Shown here: positions 47,937-60,220 of the stretch, piece after piece | How positions within the stretch are numbered: the first letter of the stretch is position 1 | How the letters are laid out: each line of letters starts with the position of its first letter | From: Pseudomonadales bacterium | GTDB lineage: Bacteria; Pseudomonadota; Gammaproteobacteria; Pseudomonadales; Halieaceae | Assembly (NCBI GenBank): GCA_024234855.1 | Contig: JACKNN010000002.1 | Coordinates: 558,001 to 622,000 of the forward strand | Reading direction: 5' to 3' | DNA length: 64,000 bases | Program-made: the position numbers and the translations under genes | The notes under the pieces: generated by a model | Seen by the model: the letters and a program-made list of their open reading frames with translations, nothing else | Told to the model about the DNA's origin: nothing | The model's database searches: none

Positions 47937-49331
47937 TTATTCGTCCCGGTAGCGCTTGCGACTGCTGATCTTATCGAGTTCGCGCAGGTATTTGAACTTT
48001 TCGCGGATTTTGCTCTCGAGCCCGCGATCGACCGGTTCGTAATAGCGCCTGTCTTTCATTGCTTCAGGAAAATAATTTTCCCCTGCGGCGTAGCCGCCCT
48101 CCTCGTCGTGGGCATAGCGATAGTCCGCACCGTGCTCCATGTCCTTGAGCAGTCGGGTCGGGGCATTGCGAAGATGCAGTGGCACTTCGCTGCTGCCCCC
48201 CTGTTCCACATCCGCGCGTGCGGCCTTGTAGGCAGTGTAGACGGCATTGCTCTTGGCGGCGCAGGCCAGGTAGACGATGGCCTGGGCGATCGCCAGTTCG
48301 CCCTCGGGACTGCCCAGGCGCTCCTGCACCTGCCACGCGTCCAGGCACAAGGCCAGTGCCCGGGGGTCCGCATTGCCGATATCCTCGCTGGCCATCCGCA
48401 CTACCCGCCGGGCGATGTAGAGCGGGTCGCAACCACCGTCGAGCATACGACAGAACCAGTACAGGGCGGCATCCGGGGCACTGCCGCGCACCGCCTTGTG
48501 CAGGGCGCTGATCTGGTCGTAAAAAAGGTCGCCACCCTTGTCGAATCGGCGCAGCGACGCCTGCAGCACCTCTTCGAGGGTGTTGGCGGTAATCCGGCCG
48601 TCCGCGGCCAGGTCCGCGGCCAGTTCCAGCAGGTTGAGGGCGCGGCGGGCATCGCCGTCAGCCTGGCGTGCGATGAGCCCGAGGCAGCCCTCCTCCACCG
48701 CAATCGGGTGCTGCAGCGCCGCCAGGCCGCGCAGCAGGACGGCCTCGATATCTGCGGACTCTAGGGGGCGCAACTTGTAGACCCGGGCGCGGGACAACAG
48801 GGCGTTGTTGAGTTCGAACGACGGGTTCTCGGTGGTGGCGCCGATGAAGATCACCGTGCCATCCTCCACATAGGGCAGGAAGGCGTCCTGCTGCGACTTG
48901 TTGAAGCGATGCACCTCGTCGACGAACAGCACCGTGTCGCGACCGGCGGCCTTGTTCTGCCTGGCCTGGGCGATGGCCTCGCGTATCTCCTTCACGCCGG
49001 ACAACACGGCGGACAACTGCAGGAAATGGGCGTTGGCCTGGCCGGCGGCTATCCGCGCCAGCGTGGTCTTGCCGACGCCGGGGGGACCCCAGAAAATCAT
49101 CGAGTGCAGCTGGCGGCTGTCAATGGCCTGGCGCAGGGGTTTGCCCGGCCCCAGCATGTGCTGCTGGCCGGCGTAGTCAGCAAGCGTGTGGGGGCGCAGC
49201 CTGGCAGCCAGCGGCTGATAGCCGGTGGCGGGTTCGCCCGGGGCGGTGGCCGCCTGCGGGGTATCGCAGAAAAGGCTGGTCTGGGTCGTGCCGGGGGATT
49301 CGGGGCTGTCCTGCCCTGAATCAATCGTCAT
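47937..49331 (-). CDS. rarA: Replication-associated recombination protein A (RarA/MgsA)
   Basis: AAA+ ATPase of the clamp-loader family acting at stalled replication forks. 464 residues with a low-complexity ~40-residue N-terminus. Walker [18 protein letters not shown] near 82, Walker [20 protein letters not shown] near 137, sensor 1 [13 protein letters not shown] near 160, and arginine-finger/tetramerisation C-terminal MgsA domain with [24 protein letters not shown] near 305. Start overlaps the end of lolA by 11 bases. Confidence 0.95.
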   Translation of the reverse strand: MTIDSGQDSPESPGTTQTSLFCDTPQAATAPGEPATGYQPLAARLRPHTLADYAGQQHMLGPGKPLRQAIDSRQLHSMIFWGPPGVGKTTLARIAAGQANAHFLQLSAVLSGVKEIREAIAQARQNKAAGRDTVLFVDEVHRFNKSQQDAFLPYVEDGTVIFIGATTENPSFELNNALLSRARVYKLRPLESADIEAVLLRGLAALQHPIAVEEGCLGLIARQADGDARRALNLLELAADLAADGRITANTLEEVLQASLRRFDKGGDLFYDQISALHKAVRGSAPDAALYWFCRMLDGGCDPLYIARRVVRMASEDIGNADPRALALCLDAWQVQERLGSPEGELAIAQAIVYLACAAKSNAVYTAYKAARADVEQGGSSEVPLHLRNAPTRLLKDMEHGADYRYAHDEEGGYAAGENYFPEAMKDRRYYEPVDRGLESKIREKFKYLRELDKISSRKRYRDE

Positions 49332-49965
49332 AGTAGAACAGGTCGACGTCCCCCGACGGAGGGGTGAATTCGAAGTCGCTGCTGGTCAGTGGTGTGGTCG
49401 CGTCGACCCGGGTGAAGTCCACGACCACTCGCTGGCCCAGCTTATCCAGGATATCCATCTGGCTGATGGCATCGCCGGCAAAGGTGACAGTGAGGCGGCG
49501 AAAGCTGTGGCCGCTGCCGTCGGGGATCAGGGTGAAGGTATTGGCGCTGTCCTGGGTAACCGCGTACTGGTCGCGCAGGGCCGATTCATCCCCCCCCAGT
49601 ATCTGCAGGGGCGATGCCTCCACGTTGCCCACCACCGGGTGCCGGGTGGCAGTCTGCAGATCCTTGTCGTAATGCCACAGGTACTCGGCGTTGGCGACGA
49701 CCAGCTGACTGTCGGGAGACCGGATTTCCCAGCTGAAGAAGAAGGGACGCAACAGTTTGAATCCACCGCTTGATTCGGCCAGCACGGCGTCTCCCTCGCC
49801 ATACTGGCGCTGGTTAAACTCGCCCTGCAGGTGAGAGATGCGATTCAGCCGCGCCAGCAACTGGTCGGTGGCCGCGGCATCCTCGGCCCGGGCGACCCCT
49901 GCCAGCAGGCAGAAGCCTAGACCGGCAATCCATAGCGCTCTCGATAGCACTTCGCTCATATTCAA
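49321..49965 (-). CDS. lolA: Outer-membrane lipoprotein carrier protein LolA
   Basis: Periplasmic shuttle carrying lipoproteins from LolCDE to the outer membrane. 214 residues with a signal peptide ([18 protein letters not shown]; start at ATG 49965 or 49959). The mature part has [17 protein letters not shown] near 40 and [26 protein letters not shown] split near 75-100, typical of LolA. It overlaps ftsK upstream by 4 bases and rarA downstream, forming ftsK-lolA-rarA. Confidence 0.93.
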   Translation of the reverse strand: MNMSEVLSRALWIAGLGFCLLAGVARAEDAAATDQLLARLNRISHLQGEFNQRQYGEGDAVLAESSGGFKLLRPFFFSWEIRSPDSQLVVANAEYLWHYDKDLQTATRHPVVGNVEASPLQILGGDESALRDQYAVTQDSANTFTLIPDGSGHSFRRLTVTFAGDAISQMDILDKLGQRVVVDFTRVDATTPLTSSDFEFTPPSGDVDLFYYDD

Positions 49966-52298
49966 TCTTCGTGAGGTGGTGGTGCCAGCACTTCGCGCTG
50001 GCCATTGCTGCCCATACTGCTGACAACACCTGCTGCTTCCATGGTCTCGATCAGGCGGGCGGCCCGATTGTAGCCGATACGCAGCTTGCGCTGCACGCTG
50101 GAAATGGAGGCGCGGCGGCTCTGGGTGACATAGTGCACCGCCTCATCGTACAGCGCATCGCTTTCATCGTCGCCGTCGGCGGCGCTGGCCTGCAACTCCC
50201 CTGCGGTAACCGGGGTGCTGCTGCCCTCATCGAGCAGGCCGTCGATGTACTGCGGCTCTCCCCGCCGCTTCCAGTCGGCAACGACCCGGTGGACCTCCTC
50301 ATCCGAGCAGAAAGCGCCGTGGACCCGGTTGGGAACACCGCTGCCCGGTGGCAGGTACAGCATATCGCCATGCCCCAGCAGCTGCTCGGCGCCGCCCTGG
50401 TCAAGGATGGTGCGCGAGTCGATTTTGGACGACACCTGGAAGGCGATGCGGGTGGGAATATTGGCCTTGATCAGGCCGGTGATCACATCCACCGAGGGAC
50501 GCTGGGTCGCCAGGATCAAATGAATCCCCGCCGCCCTCGCCTTCTGGGCGATGCGGGCAATGAGCTCTTCCACTTTTTTGCCGACCACCATCATCATGTC
50601 GGCGAATTCGTCGATCACGACCACCACGAAGGGCAGTTTTTCCAGCCCCGGTGCAACCTGTTCCTCATCGGTTAGCGCGAGGATCGGGTCGGGTGTCCAC
50701 AGCGGGTCGGGGATAGGTTTGCCCGCCCTGTTGGCGTCATCGACCTTGCGATTGAAGCCGGCCAGGTTGCGCACGCCCATGGCCGCCATGAGCTTGTAGC
50801 GACGCTCCATCTCCGCCACGCACCAGCGCAGGCCGTTGGCCGCGTCCTTCATGTCGGTGATGACCGGCGTCAGCAGGTGTGGAATACCGTCGTACACCGA
50901 CAGCTCCAGCATTTTCGGATCCACCAGCATCAGCCGCACCTCAGCGGGCGAGGCCTTGTACAACAGGCTCAACAGCATGGCGTTTACCCCCACCGACTTG
51001 CCCGAACCGGTGGTACCCGCTACCAGCAGGTGCGGCATCTTGGCCAGGTCGGCGACGATGGGCAGGCCCGAAATGTCGTGCCCGAGGGCCAGCGTGAGGG
51101 GTGATTTGCTCTGGTCGAACGCCCTGGAGGCCAGTACCTCGCGAAAATTGACAATTTCCCGGTGCTCGTTGGGGATCTCGACCCCGACCACCGACTTGCC
51201 TGGAATCACCTCGACTACCCGGACACTGATAACCGCGAGCGAGCGGGCCAGGTCCTTGGCCAGGTTGGAAATGCGCGACACCTTGACCCCGGGTGCCGGC
51301 TGGATTTCAAAGCGGGTGACCACCGGGCCGGGATAAACCGCCACCACCTCGGCGATAATGCCGAAGTCCGCAAGTTTGAGCTCCAGTAATTTCGACAGTC
51401 CCTCCAGCGCTTCCTTGGAATAGCCGGCATCGGGATCGTTGTCATTGGGATCCAGCAACTCCAGGGGTGGGAGCGAGCCCGTTACGGGTACATCGAACAG
51501 GGGGCGCTGCTTTTCTTTTTCCTCCCGCTCACTCCTCTCGGTTCTCGGCGTCGGCGGTTTGATCTTCGGCGGTATGCGTTTTTTCTCGCGCTCCACGTGT
51601 TCGGTGATGACCATCTTGCGCGCTTCCACGGCTTTTTCCCGGGCCCGCTTGTCGCGCACGCTATCGATCGTCCCCAGCAGCCACTCGCGGCTCGCGGTGA
51701 ACGTGGTAATACTCCAGGCGCCCACCTGTTCGATCAGTTTCAGCCAGGACAGGTCGGTAAAAATCGTCATCCCGAACAGGAACACCGCCAGCAGGATAAG
51801 CCGGCTGCCGACCGCGCTGAAAGCGTGGGTAAAACTGTTGCCGATGGCCTGGCCCAGGATACCGCCCGCCCCCTGGGGCAGGCTGGAGTCGCCGGAGTCG
51901 TTCATCGCAGCCAGTGCGGTGCCGGCGATCATGACCAGTACCAGCCCCAGCGCGCGGATGCCGAAGGTCATCCAGTCGAAGCGCTTGTGCTGGTGGCGTT
52001 CCAGCAGGATGATGATCGCCCGGTAGGCCAGCAGCAGCGGGAACAGGTAGGCCGCGTAGCCCACCAGCGAGAAAAACACATCGGCCAGCCAGGCGCCGGT
52101 GGGGCCGCCGAGATTGCCGACCTTGCCGCCCATGCCGGTGGCGGACCAGCCCGGATCCCGGGGGCTGTAGGTGAGCAGTGCCAGCAGCAGGTACAGGCAG
52201 ATGGCGCTCACGCCGATAAACGCACCCTCGCGCAGGCGCGGCCCCAACAGGTTGTCGCTTTTGGTCGATTCCGCCACCGGCGTTCGAGTCCTTGCCAT
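49962..52298 (-). CDS. ftsK: DNA translocase FtsK
   Basis: Septal motor that pumps chromosome ends and activates XerCD at dif. About 778 residues; ATG 52298 ([13 protein letters not shown]) preferred to 52340. An N-terminal domain with four membrane helices (about 25-180), a short charged linker, the alpha/beta motor with Walker [20 protein letters not shown] near 415 and [13 protein letters not shown] near 575, and the C-terminal gamma winged helix ([24 protein letters not shown] split near 710-735). It lacks the very long linker of E. coli FtsK. Its target site is present at 36575-36602. Confidence 0.96.
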   Translation of the reverse strand: MARTRTPVAESTKSDNLLGPRLREGAFIGVSAICLYLLLALLTYSPRDPGWSATGMGGKVGNLGGPTGAWLADVFFSLVGYAAYLFPLLLAYRAIIILLERHQHKRFDWMTFGIRALGLVLVMIAGTALAAMNDSGDSSLPQGAGGILGQAIGNSFTHAFSAVGSRLILLAVFLFGMTIFTDLSWLKLIEQVGAWSITTFTASREWLLGTIDSVRDKRAREKAVEARKMVITEHVEREKKRIPPKIKPPTPRTERSEREEKEKQRPLFDVPVTGSLPPLELLDPNDNDPDAGYSKEALEGLSKLLELKLADFGIIAEVVAVYPGPVVTRFEIQPAPGVKVSRISNLAKDLARSLAVISVRVVEVIPGKSVVGVEIPNEHREIVNFREVLASRAFDQSKSPLTLALGHDISGLPIVADLAKMPHLLVAGTTGSGKSVGVNAMLLSLLYKASPAEVRLMLVDPKMLELSVYDGIPHLLTPVITDMKDAANGLRWCVAEMERRYKLMAAMGVRNLAGFNRKVDDANRAGKPIPDPLWTPDPILALTDEEQVAPGLEKLPFVVVVIDEFADMMMVVGKKVEELIARIAQKARAAGIHLILATQRPSVDVITGLIKANIPTRIAFQVSSKIDSRTILDQGGAEQLLGHGDMLYLPPGSGVPNRVHGAFCSDEEVHRVVADWKRRGEPQYIDGLLDEGSSTPVTAGELQASAADGDDESDALYDEAVHYVTQSRRASISSVQRKLRIGYNRAARLIETMEAAGVVSSMGSNGQREVLAPPPHED

Positions 52299-52494
52299 CA
52301 GTGTCTGCCGCACGGCATTACGGTGCGGTCCCCATTTCAAAGCTGGCCACTATTGTGGACGTATTTGTCATTTATTTCAAAGAGTTATGGCGATTATTTA
52401 GAATTGATCTCGTCTTTGCCGGACAACAGCCTTTAAAGTACCATAGTCCGCCCCCATCAAGGGCACGGCGGTCCGGCAAATGGGCAGCATTTAA

Positions 52495-53466
<972 letters not shown>

Positions 53467-53478
53467 CGGATCAACGCC

Positions 53479-54195
53479 TTGCCACGCCGGATTCCATTGC
53501 TGGGCCCCGGGGAGGACTTCCCGCCTTCCCGGGAGGCCCTGGAATACCCCAACGGCCTGCTGGCCGCCGGTGGCGAGCTGACGCCTGCACGCCTGCTGTC
53601 GGCTTACCGCCGCGGCATTTTTCCCTGGTACGAGGAGCCCCAACCGGTGTTGTGGTGGACACCCAGCCCACGGGCGGTGCTGTTTCCGGCTGAACTGCAT
53701 GTTTCCCGCTCGCTGCGCAGGGTGTTGCGGCGCGACAGTTTTGCCCTGGCGACAGACACGGCGTTCGGCGAGGTCATGGCGGCCTGCGCCGAACCACGCC
53801 GCGATGCGCTGGGCACCTGGATAGGCCGCGATATGCTGTCCGCCTACATCGCCCTGCACCGCGCGGGGCACGCCCACTCCGTCGAGGTACTCGATGGGGC
53901 GGGCCAACTGGTCGGCGGCCTGTACGGTGTCGCCCTGGGTGGGGTGTTTTTCGGTGAATCCATGTTCAGCCGCCAGCCCGATGCCTCCAAGGTGGCACTG
54001 GTGGCGCTGGTGGATATCCTGTCGCGCGGGGGCTTTGGCCTGATCGACTGCCAGGTGGGCAATCCGCACCTGACGTCCCTGGGCGCCCGCGATATCGACC
54101 GGCTGGACTTTGAGGCGCGCCTTGCGCAAAATGTTGGCAACGAAGTAGACCCCGGCATCTGGTCGTTGCCGGGCACCTGTGGAGCGTTGCTGTGA
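53479..54195 (+). CDS. aat: Leucyl/phenylalanyl-tRNA-protein transferase
   Basis: Adds Leu or Phe from aminoacyl-tRNA to N-terminal Arg/Lys, creating a ClpS-recognised degron. 238 residues from a TTG start. Hallmarks: YPNGLLAAGGELTPARLLSAYRRGIFPWY split near 25-50, PVLWWTPSPRAVLFP near 56, VEVLDGAGQLVGGLYGVALGGVFFGESMF across about 135-162, and DCQVGNPHLTSLGA near 192. It overlaps bpt by 4 bases. Confidence 0.95.
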   Translation: MPRRIPLLGPGEDFPPSREALEYPNGLLAAGGELTPARLLSAYRRGIFPWYEEPQPVLWWTPSPRAVLFPAELHVSRSLRRVLRRDSFALATDTAFGEVMAACAEPRRDALGTWIGRDMLSAYIALHRAGHAHSVEVLDGAGQLVGGLYGVALGGVFFGESMFSRQPDASKVALVALVDILSRGGFGLIDCQVGNPHLTSLGARDIDRLDFEARLAQNVGNEVDPGIWSLPGTCGALL

Positions 54196-54902
54196 CCTCA
54201 TCGATGCGGGACCTCAAGGTCTATACCACCTATCCGCACAGCTGCAGCTACCTCGATGAGCAGGAGGCGACCACGCTGTTCGTGGATCCGCGCCAGCCTG
54301 TGGACAAGCTGTTGTACAGCAACCTGTCGCTGCTGGGTTTCCGGCGCAGCGGCAGCCACATCTACCGCCCCCATTGCACCCACTGCGACGCCTGTGTCCC
54401 GGCCCGTATCCCGGTAACCCAGTTCCAGCCGCGTCGAGGCCAGGCCCGCACCTGGAAGCGCAACCAGGACCTGCGGGTGCGCCGCACCGAATCCCTGAGC
54501 GACGACGAGGCCTACGGGCTCTACTGCCGCTACATAGAACTGCGTCACGCCGATGGCGACATGTACCCGCCGGACCGGGAGCAATACGAGTCATTTCTCA
54601 ACAATGCCTGGGATTGTACCCACTACTACCGCTTCTACGACAGCCGTTCACTGGTCGCGCTGGCGGTGGTGGATGAACTGCAGGACGGCCTGTCGGCCAT
54701 TTACACCTTTTTTGACCCGACGCTCGACAAGCGCAGCCTCGGCACCTACGCGGTGATGTGGCAGATCGAGCGTGCCCGCGCCCTCCGGCTGGATTACCTC
54801 TACCTGGGCTACTGGATACGCGGCTGCCGGAAAATGGCGTATAAATCCGATTATCGCCCGCTGGAGCTATACGTGAAGAATCGCTGGACGGCCATTCTTT
54901 AA
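54192..54902 (+). CDS. bpt: Aspartate/glutamate leucyltransferase (Bpt/Ate family)
   Basis: Adds leucine to N-terminal Asp or Glu, the second arm of the bacterial N-degron pathway. 236 residues; GTG 54192 overlaps the aat stop, ATG 54204 is an alternative. The cysteine motif [15 protein letters not shown] near 60, [24 protein letters not shown] near 170 and [21 protein letters not shown] near 210 are typical. The Cys-rich segment binds haem or a metal in related enzymes; that is family knowledge, not seen here. Confidence 0.94.
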   Translation: MTSSMRDLKVYTTYPHSCSYLDEQEATTLFVDPRQPVDKLLYSNLSLLGFRRSGSHIYRPHCTHCDACVPARIPVTQFQPRRGQARTWKRNQDLRVRRTESLSDDEAYGLYCRYIELRHADGDMYPPDREQYESFLNNAWDCTHYYRFYDSRSLVALAVVDELQDGLSAIYTFFDPTLDKRSLGTYAVMWQIERARALRLDYLYLGYWIRGCRKMAYKSDYRPLELYVKNRWTAIL

Positions 54903-54991
54903 CCCCGGAATTTCCCCCGTTTTTACCAGTGGCTTTAGCGGCCGCTTTAAGGCAAAATGCGCGACTGTTTTTTCATGAGGGTTGCCACTCA

Positions 54992-55210
54992 ATGGCAAAA
55001 GAAGACCAGATCGAAATGGAAGGCGAGGTAGTCGATACCCTGCCCAACACCACTTTTCGGGTTCAGCTGGAAAACGGTCACATTGTAACCGCGCACATCT
55101 CCGGCAAAATGCGTAAAAACTACATCCGCATTCTTACAGGCGACAAGGTTCGGGTAGAGCTCACGCCTTATGATTTGTCCAAGGGACGCATCACTTATCG
55201 CGAGCGATAA
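54992..55210 (+). CDS. infA: Translation initiation factor IF-1
   Basis: Essential OB-fold factor that binds the ribosomal A site during initiation. 72 residues, the standard length: starts [19 protein letters not shown], contains [16 protein letters not shown], ends GRITYRER. The frame is open upstream to 54929, but the ATG at 54992 is unambiguous by homology. It converges on clpA with only 6 bases between stops. Confidence 0.98.
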   Translation: MAKEDQIEMEGEVVDTLPNTTFRVQLENGHIVTAHISGKMRKNYIRILTGDKVRVELTPYDLSKGRITYRER

Positions 55211-55216
55211 CCCGCC

Positions 55217-57499
55217 CTAGCTCTCCTCGAGCTCGGTTTCTTCCTCATCCACTGTCACTTCGAGATTGTCACCCGCCATGTTCAGGCGCACCCTTGCGGT
55301 GCCGCCTGACCGGGCCAGTGAGCCAAACAGCACCATCTCCGCCAGGGGTTTCTTGATGTGCTCCTGGATAACCCGGGCCATCGGCCTGGCCCCCATGTGG
55401 ATATCATAGCCCTTTTCCACCAGCCACAGGCGCGCGTCCTCGTCGACATCCAGGGTGACGCGCTTTTCGTCCAGCTGGCCCTGCAACTCGGTGAGGAATT
55501 TGTCCACTACCGTGAGGATCACGTCCTCTCCCAGCGGCTGGAACTGGACGATGCTGTCGAGCCGATTGCGGAATTCCGGGGTAAACATCCGGTTGATGGC
55601 TTCCAGGCCGTCGGTGCTGTGGTCCTGGGTGGTAAAGCCGATGGTGCGGCGGCTGATGGTTTCGGCACCCGCGTTGGTGGTCATCACCAGGATGACGTTG
55701 CGAAAATCCGCCTTGCGGCCGTTGTTGTCGGTAAGTGTGCCGTGATCCATCACCTGCAACAACAGGTTGAATACCTCGGGATGGGCTTTCTCGACCTCGT
55801 CCAGCAGCACCACCGCATGGGGGTGCTTGGTGACGGCGTCGGTCAACAGGCCGCCCTGGTCGAAGCCGACGTAGCCGGGCGGCGCACCTATCAGGCGCGA
55901 TACCGTGTGGCGCTCCATGTACTCCGACATATCGAAGCGGATCAGCTCAAGCCCGAGCAGCCGCGCCAGCTGGCGGGTCACTTCGGTCTTGCCCACGCCA
56001 GTGGGGCCGGCCAGCAGGAACGAGCCGATGGGTTTGTCTCCCGACTTCAAGCCCGCACGCGCCAGCTTGATCGAGGTGGCGAGACTGCTGATGGCGGCAT
56101 CCTGCCCGAACACGACCATCTGCAGGTTCTTCTCCAGCTTCTGCAGGGTATCCTTGTCATCCGAGCTGACCGACTTGGGTGGGATACGGGCGATCTTGGC
56201 CACTACCGTCTCGATTTCGTGAACGCCGACCACTTTCTTGCGTTTGGATGGCGCCAGCAGCTGCTGGTAGGCACCCGCCTCGTCGATAACGTCGATGGCC
56301 TTGTCCGGCAGGAAGCGGTCGGTGATATAACGGGCCGACAGCTCGGTAGCGACACGCAGGGCCTTGTCGGTGTAGCGCAGGCCGTGATGCTCTTCGAAGC
56401 GCGACTTCAGCCCCTTGAGAATGCGGTAGGCATCCTCAACGCTGGGTTCCATTACGTCGATTTTCTGGAAACGCCGACTGAGGGCCTTGTCCTTGTCAAA
56501 AATACCGCGGTACTCCTGGAACGTCGTGGAGCCAATGCAGCGCAGCTTGCCTGTGCTGAGCAGTGGCTTGAGCAGGTTGCTGGCGTCCATCACGCCGCCG
56601 GAGGCGGCACCGGCACCGATGATGGTGTGCACCTCGTCGATAAACAGGATGGCGTGGTCACGCTTCTTCAGTTCCGCCAGCAGGCCCTTGAAGCGCTTTT
56701 CGAAATCACCGCGGTACTTGGTGCCCGCCAGCAGGGAACCCAGGTCCAGCGAGTACACGACGCTGTCCTTGAGAATGTCCGGGACGTCACCGTCGACGAT
56801 TTTCTTGGCCAGGCCTTCCACGATCGCGGTCTTGCCTACGCCGGATTCGCCGACCAGCAGGGGGTTGTTCTTGCGCCGGCGGGCGAGGATCTGGGCGACC
56901 CGCTCCACCTCGGCCATGCGGCCGATCAGCGGATCGATATTACCGGCGGCAGCCTCCAGGTTCAGGTTTGTCGCGAAACTGTCCAGGGGGTTGCCCTCAC
57001 CCTCCTCCGTACCCGCCTCGCCGGTGCTGGCGGGGCCCGGCTCACTGTGATCATTCTCGTTGGCCACCTTGGATATGCCGTGGGTGATGTAATTCACCAC
57101 ATCCAGGCGCGCGACGCTCTGGGTCTTGAGGAAAAATACCGCCTGGCTTTCCTGCTCGCTGAAAATGGCCACCAGCACGTTGGCGCCGGTCACCTCGTTC
57201 TTGCCGGATGACTGCACATGGAACACCGCGCGCTGCAGCACTCGCTGGAAACCCAGTGTGGGCTGCGTGTCCCGGTCGTCCTCGTCGGCGGGTATCAGCG
57301 GGGTGGTGGCGTCGACAAACTCCACCAGGTCGCCGCGCAGGCCGCTGATGTCGGCGCCACAGGCCTTGAGTACCCGGATCGCGTCGTTGTTGTCCAGCAG
57401 CGCCAGCAACAGGTGCTCCACCGTCATGAACTCGTGGCGTTTGCTACGAGCGCCCCTGAAAGCCTCGTTCAGTGTTTGTTCCAGGTCTTTACTCAGCAT
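55217..57499 (-). CDS. clpA: ATP-dependent Clp protease ATP-binding subunit ClpA
   Basis: Hexameric unfoldase that feeds ClpP and works with ClpS on N-degron substrates. 760 residues (E. coli 758). N-terminal Clp repeat domain (LSKDLEQTLNEAFRGAR), first AAA module with GESGVGKTAIVEGLA near 218, second with GPTGVGKTEVTRQLA near 495, and the ClpP-contact loop region RRTIGFTTQDHS near 615. Stop is 6 bases from infA. clpS lies 18 bases upstream in the same direction. Confidence 0.97.
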   Translation of the reverse strand: MLSKDLEQTLNEAFRGARSKRHEFMTVEHLLLALLDNNDAIRVLKACGADISGLRGDLVEFVDATTPLIPADEDDRDTQPTLGFQRVLQRAVFHVQSSGKNEVTGANVLVAIFSEQESQAVFFLKTQSVARLDVVNYITHGISKVANENDHSEPGPASTGEAGTEEGEGNPLDSFATNLNLEAAAGNIDPLIGRMAEVERVAQILARRRKNNPLLVGESGVGKTAIVEGLAKKIVDGDVPDILKDSVVYSLDLGSLLAGTKYRGDFEKRFKGLLAELKKRDHAILFIDEVHTIIGAGAASGGVMDASNLLKPLLSTGKLRCIGSTTFQEYRGIFDKDKALSRRFQKIDVMEPSVEDAYRILKGLKSRFEEHHGLRYTDKALRVATELSARYITDRFLPDKAIDVIDEAGAYQQLLAPSKRKKVVGVHEIETVVAKIARIPPKSVSSDDKDTLQKLEKNLQMVVFGQDAAISSLATSIKLARAGLKSGDKPIGSFLLAGPTGVGKTEVTRQLARLLGLELIRFDMSEYMERHTVSRLIGAPPGYVGFDQGGLLTDAVTKHPHAVVLLDEVEKAHPEVFNLLLQVMDHGTLTDNNGRKADFRNVILVMTTNAGAETISRRTIGFTTQDHSTDGLEAINRMFTPEFRNRLDSIVQFQPLGEDVILTVVDKFLTELQGQLDEKRVTLDVDEDARLWLVEKGYDIHMGARPMARVIQEHIKKPLAEMVLFGSLARSGGTARVRLNMAGDNLEVTVDEEETELEES

Positions 57500-57517
57500 A
57501 TAACCGCTCCCGGGGCC

Positions 57518-57844
57518 TCAGCCCTCCGATGCCTCGATTTCACACAGCAGTGGATGTTCGTTTTCCCTTGCATACTGGTTGACCTGGGCCGCCTTGGTCT
57601 CGGCAATATCCCGGGTATAAATACCGCACACGCCCTTGCCGCGCGTGTGTACGGTCAACATAACATGGGTGGCCTGCTCCCTGTTCATCCGGAAGAACGT
57701 TTCCAGCACCTCAACCACAAACTCCATGGGGGTATAATCGTCATTGATCAATACCACCTTGAACAGGGGTGGGCGCTTCAGCGCAGGCTTTGACTCCTGC
57801 AGCGCGAGACCGCCCTCTGAGCCGTCATCCTCCTCTTTACTCAT
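57518..57844 (-). CDS. clpS: ClpS adaptor protein
   Basis: Binds N-terminal Leu/Phe/Tyr/Trp and delivers substrates to ClpA. 108 residues from ATG 57844 ([12 protein letters not shown]); the frame is open to 57916, but the shorter form fits the family. Core: [23 protein letters not shown], then [32 protein letters not shown] across about 55-88, including the substrate-pocket Asn-Asp-Asp and HxxGKG-like residues. cspD, usual upstream neighbour in Pseudomonas, is absent here. Confidence 0.95.
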   Translation of the reverse strand: MSKEEDDGSEGGLALQESKPALKRPPLFKVVLINDDYTPMEFVVEVLETFFRMNREQATHVMLTVHTRGKGVCGIYTRDIAETKAAQVNQYARENEHPLLCEIEASEG

Positions 57845-58032
57845 ACGCCAGTTGATGCCCGGCCGGATGTATTCCACTAAAACCATACTCGTTGCGACGC
57901 GTGAATTTGACTGCACAGGTTCTCTATATGGCTACATTATACGGGATTTCAATGGGGGGCAACGGCGGCAAAGTGGCTTGTATCGAATACACCCGACTGC
58001 CGTAGCAGTGCGACCGGATCACCCGGGCTCAT

Positions 58033-58062
58033 AAAAAAAAGGGCCCGCGTTTCCGCGAGCCC
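58033..58062 (-). terminator. Rho-independent terminator of icd
   Basis: Read on the minus strand: stem GGGCTCGCG, tetraloop GAAA (GNRA type), stem CGCGGGCCC with one G-T pair, followed by eight T residues. The hairpin is at 58041-58062 and the tract at 58033-58040. It lies 25 bases after the icd stop and insulates clpSA from icd. Confidence 0.93.
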
Positions 58063-58087
58063 CCGGTATTGCCTGTGAACGCAGGAA

Positions 58088-59344
58088 CTAATCCATGGAC
58101 TTGATGATCGCCCGGCCAAATTCCGAGCAGCTCAACAGGGTTGCGCCCTCCATCAGGCGTTCAAAGTCATAAGTGACGGTACCTTTCTGGATCGCGCCGT
58201 TCATGCCATCGATGATCAGGTCGGCCGCCTCGTTCCAGCCCATGTGGCGCAGCATCATCTCGGCGGAGAGGATCAGGGAACCCGGGTTGACCTTATCCTG
58301 CCCGGCGTACTTGGGCGCTGTGCCGTGAGTGGCCTCAAACACCGCTATGGTATCTGACAGATTGGCGCCAGGAGCGATACCGATACCGCCCACCTGGGCC
58401 GCGAGGGCGTCTGACAGGTAGTCGCCGTTGAGGTTGAGGGTGGCAACCACACTGTAGTCCTTCGGTCGGGTCAGGATTTGCTGCAGCATGGCATCGGCGA
58501 TAACATCCTTGATCACAATTTCCTTGCCGTTATTGGGGTTCTTGATGGACACCCAGGGCCCGCCGTCGAGCAGCTCACCGCCGAACTCCTCCCGTGCAAG
58601 CTCATAACCCCAGTCGCGGAATGCGCCCTCGGTGAACTTCATGATATTGCCCTTGTGTACCAGGGTAACAGAGGGCAGGTCCTGGTCGATGGTGTACTGG
58701 ATTGCCTTGCGCACCAGGCGTTTGGTGCCCTCCTCCGACACCGGCTTGATGCCGATCCCGCACATATCGGGGAAGCGGATCTTGGTAGCGCCCATCTCCT
58801 TGATGATGAAATTCACCACCTTTTTGGCCTCGGCCGTGCCGGCCTGGTACTCCACTCCGGCGTAGATATCTTCAGAGTTTTCGCGAAAGATCACCATGTT
58901 ACACGCACCCGGGTCCTTCACCGGAGAGGGCACGCCCTCAAACCAGCGCACCGGCCGCAGGCAGGTATAGAGGTCCAGTTCCTGGCGCAGGGCGACGTTC
59001 AGCGAACGGAACCCACCCCCCACCGGGGTCGTCAACGGGCCCTTGATAGCAACGATATACTCCTTGATCGCCGCCAGGGTTTCCTCGGGGAACCAGTCGC
59101 CATCGTAAAGCTCAGCGGCCTTCTCGCCGGTGTATATTTCCATCCAGGATATTTTTTTCGCGCCCTTGTAAGCCTTCTCGACGGCGGCGTTGACCACCTC
59201 GATCATGACCGGGCTGATGTCGACGCCAATGCCGTCGCCTTCGATGTAGGGAATGATAGGATTGTTCGGGACGTTCAGGCTGAAATCTTCATTGACGGTG
59301 ATTTTGTCACCTTCACCGGGAACCTGAATATGCTTGTAGCCCAT
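58088..59344 (-). CDS. icd: NADP-dependent isocitrate dehydrogenase
   Basis: Oxidative decarboxylation of isocitrate to 2-oxoglutarate in the TCA cycle. 418 residues from ATG 59344 ([17 protein letters not shown]), GGAG 7 bases upstream; the frame is open to 60190, but the extension is antisense to rluE and not family-like. Visible: [16 protein letters not shown] near 30, [18 protein letters not shown] near 108 with the serine phosphorylated by AceK in E. coli, [14 protein letters not shown] near 158, [20 protein letters not shown] near 300. Confidence 0.97.
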   Translation of the reverse strand: MGYKHIQVPGEGDKITVNEDFSLNVPNNPIIPYIEGDGIGVDISPVMIEVVNAAVEKAYKGAKKISWMEIYTGEKAAELYDGDWFPEETLAAIKEYIVAIKGPLTTPVGGGFRSLNVALRQELDLYTCLRPVRWFEGVPSPVKDPGACNMVIFRENSEDIYAGVEYQAGTAEAKKVVNFIIKEMGATKIRFPDMCGIGIKPVSEEGTKRLVRKAIQYTIDQDLPSVTLVHKGNIMKFTEGAFRDWGYELAREEFGGELLDGGPWVSIKNPNNGKEIVIKDVIADAMLQQILTRPKDYSVVATLNLNGDYLSDALAAQVGGIGIAPGANLSDTIAVFEATHGTAPKYAGQDKVNPGSLILSAEMMLRHMGWNEAADLIIDGMNGAIQKGTVTYDFERLMEGATLLSCSEFGRAIIKSMD

Positions 59345-59515
59345 AATATACTCCATTGCTGCTGTCGGATTCTTGAAATTGGCGCAGTGACCGCGGGTTG
59401 CGGCCAGCGCTGGCAAAGCGGCGCGTAGTGTAGCACGATTGCCATTGATTCTCGTGTCGCACGCAGGTTTTTTTGGCTGTCGCGGCCTTTTTGTCCCGCA
59501 ATGATCGAAGGTGGC

Positions 59516-60115
59516 ATGCCCCGGATTATCCTGTTCAATAAACCCTTCCAGGTACTGAGCCAGTTTTCTGACGACAGCGGCCGGTCGACGCTCGCCGACT
59601 ACTTGAGCGCACCGGGATTCAGGGCGGCCGGACGGCTGGACTATGACTCCGAGGGCCTGCTGCTGCTGACGGATGATGGCCTTTTGCAGCAGCAGATTGC
59701 CAATCCCCGGCACCGGCGCTGGAAAACCTACCTGGTTCAGGTAGAGGGCCTGATCAGCGAGGCGGCCCTGCAGCAGTTGCGGGCGGGCCTGCAACTCAGG
59801 GATGGACCGACTCTGCCCGCCCGGGCGCAGCGCATCGACGGCCCGGTGCTGTGGTCGCGTGAGCCGCCGGTGCGGGTGCGCAAAACCGTACCTGACAGTT
59901 GGCTGGAGTTGAGTATTTGCGAGGGGCGAAACCGGCAGGTGCGACGCATGACCGCGGCCGTGGGCTACCCTACCCTGCGCCTCGTGCGCACCCGTATCGG
60001 CGACTGGTCGCTGGAGAGGCTGCAGCCAGGCGAACACCGACAGCTCGAGGTGCACCTGCCCGCAGCGGCCGCAGCCACCAGCGTAAGCAAAAGACGCCGG
60101 ACCGGCAGGAGATGA
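59516..60115 (+). CDS. rluE: 23S rRNA pseudouridine synthase RluE-like
   Basis: Isomerises a uridine in 23S rRNA (U2457 in E. coli). About 199 residues from ATG 59516, which has AAGG 6 bases upstream; ATG 59501 has no such site. RsuA/RluB/E/F family motifs: [15 protein letters not shown] at the start, the catalytic aspartate in [19 protein letters not shown] near 42, [20 protein letters not shown] near 128 and [20 protein letters not shown] near 145. No N-terminal S4 domain, as in RluE. Divergent from icd. Confidence 0.88.
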   Translation: MPRIILFNKPFQVLSQFSDDSGRSTLADYLSAPGFRAAGRLDYDSEGLLLLTDDGLLQQQIANPRHRRWKTYLVQVEGLISEAALQQLRAGLQLRDGPTLPARAQRIDGPVLWSREPPVRVRKTVPDSWLELSICEGRNRQVRRMTAAVGYPTLRLVRTRIGDWSLERLQPGEHRQLEVHLPAAAAATSVSKRRRTGRR

Positions 60116-60133
60116 GTCAATCCTCGCCAACTC

Positions 60134-60142
60134 TGCTAGAAT
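60134..60142 (+). promoter_or_regulatory. Candidate extended -10 promoter of mnmA
   Basis: TG, one base C, then TAGAAT (60137-60142): an extended -10 element with 5/6 match. No good -35 box is seen at the usual spacing. It lies 78 bases before the mnmA ATG, after the rluE stop. Confidence 0.4.
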
Positions 60143-60220
60143 GCCCGGCCGGTTGATGCTCACCGTCATTGAACAGCATCGCCGGGGCACCTGTTATCCC
60201 CTGGACCTGATTGACAGTTA

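Noticed and set aside
59345..60190. Upstream extension of the icd frame to 60190
   Set aside because: It runs antisense to rluE and adds ~280 residues unlike any isocitrate dehydrogenase; ATG 59344 with GGAG fits the family start.
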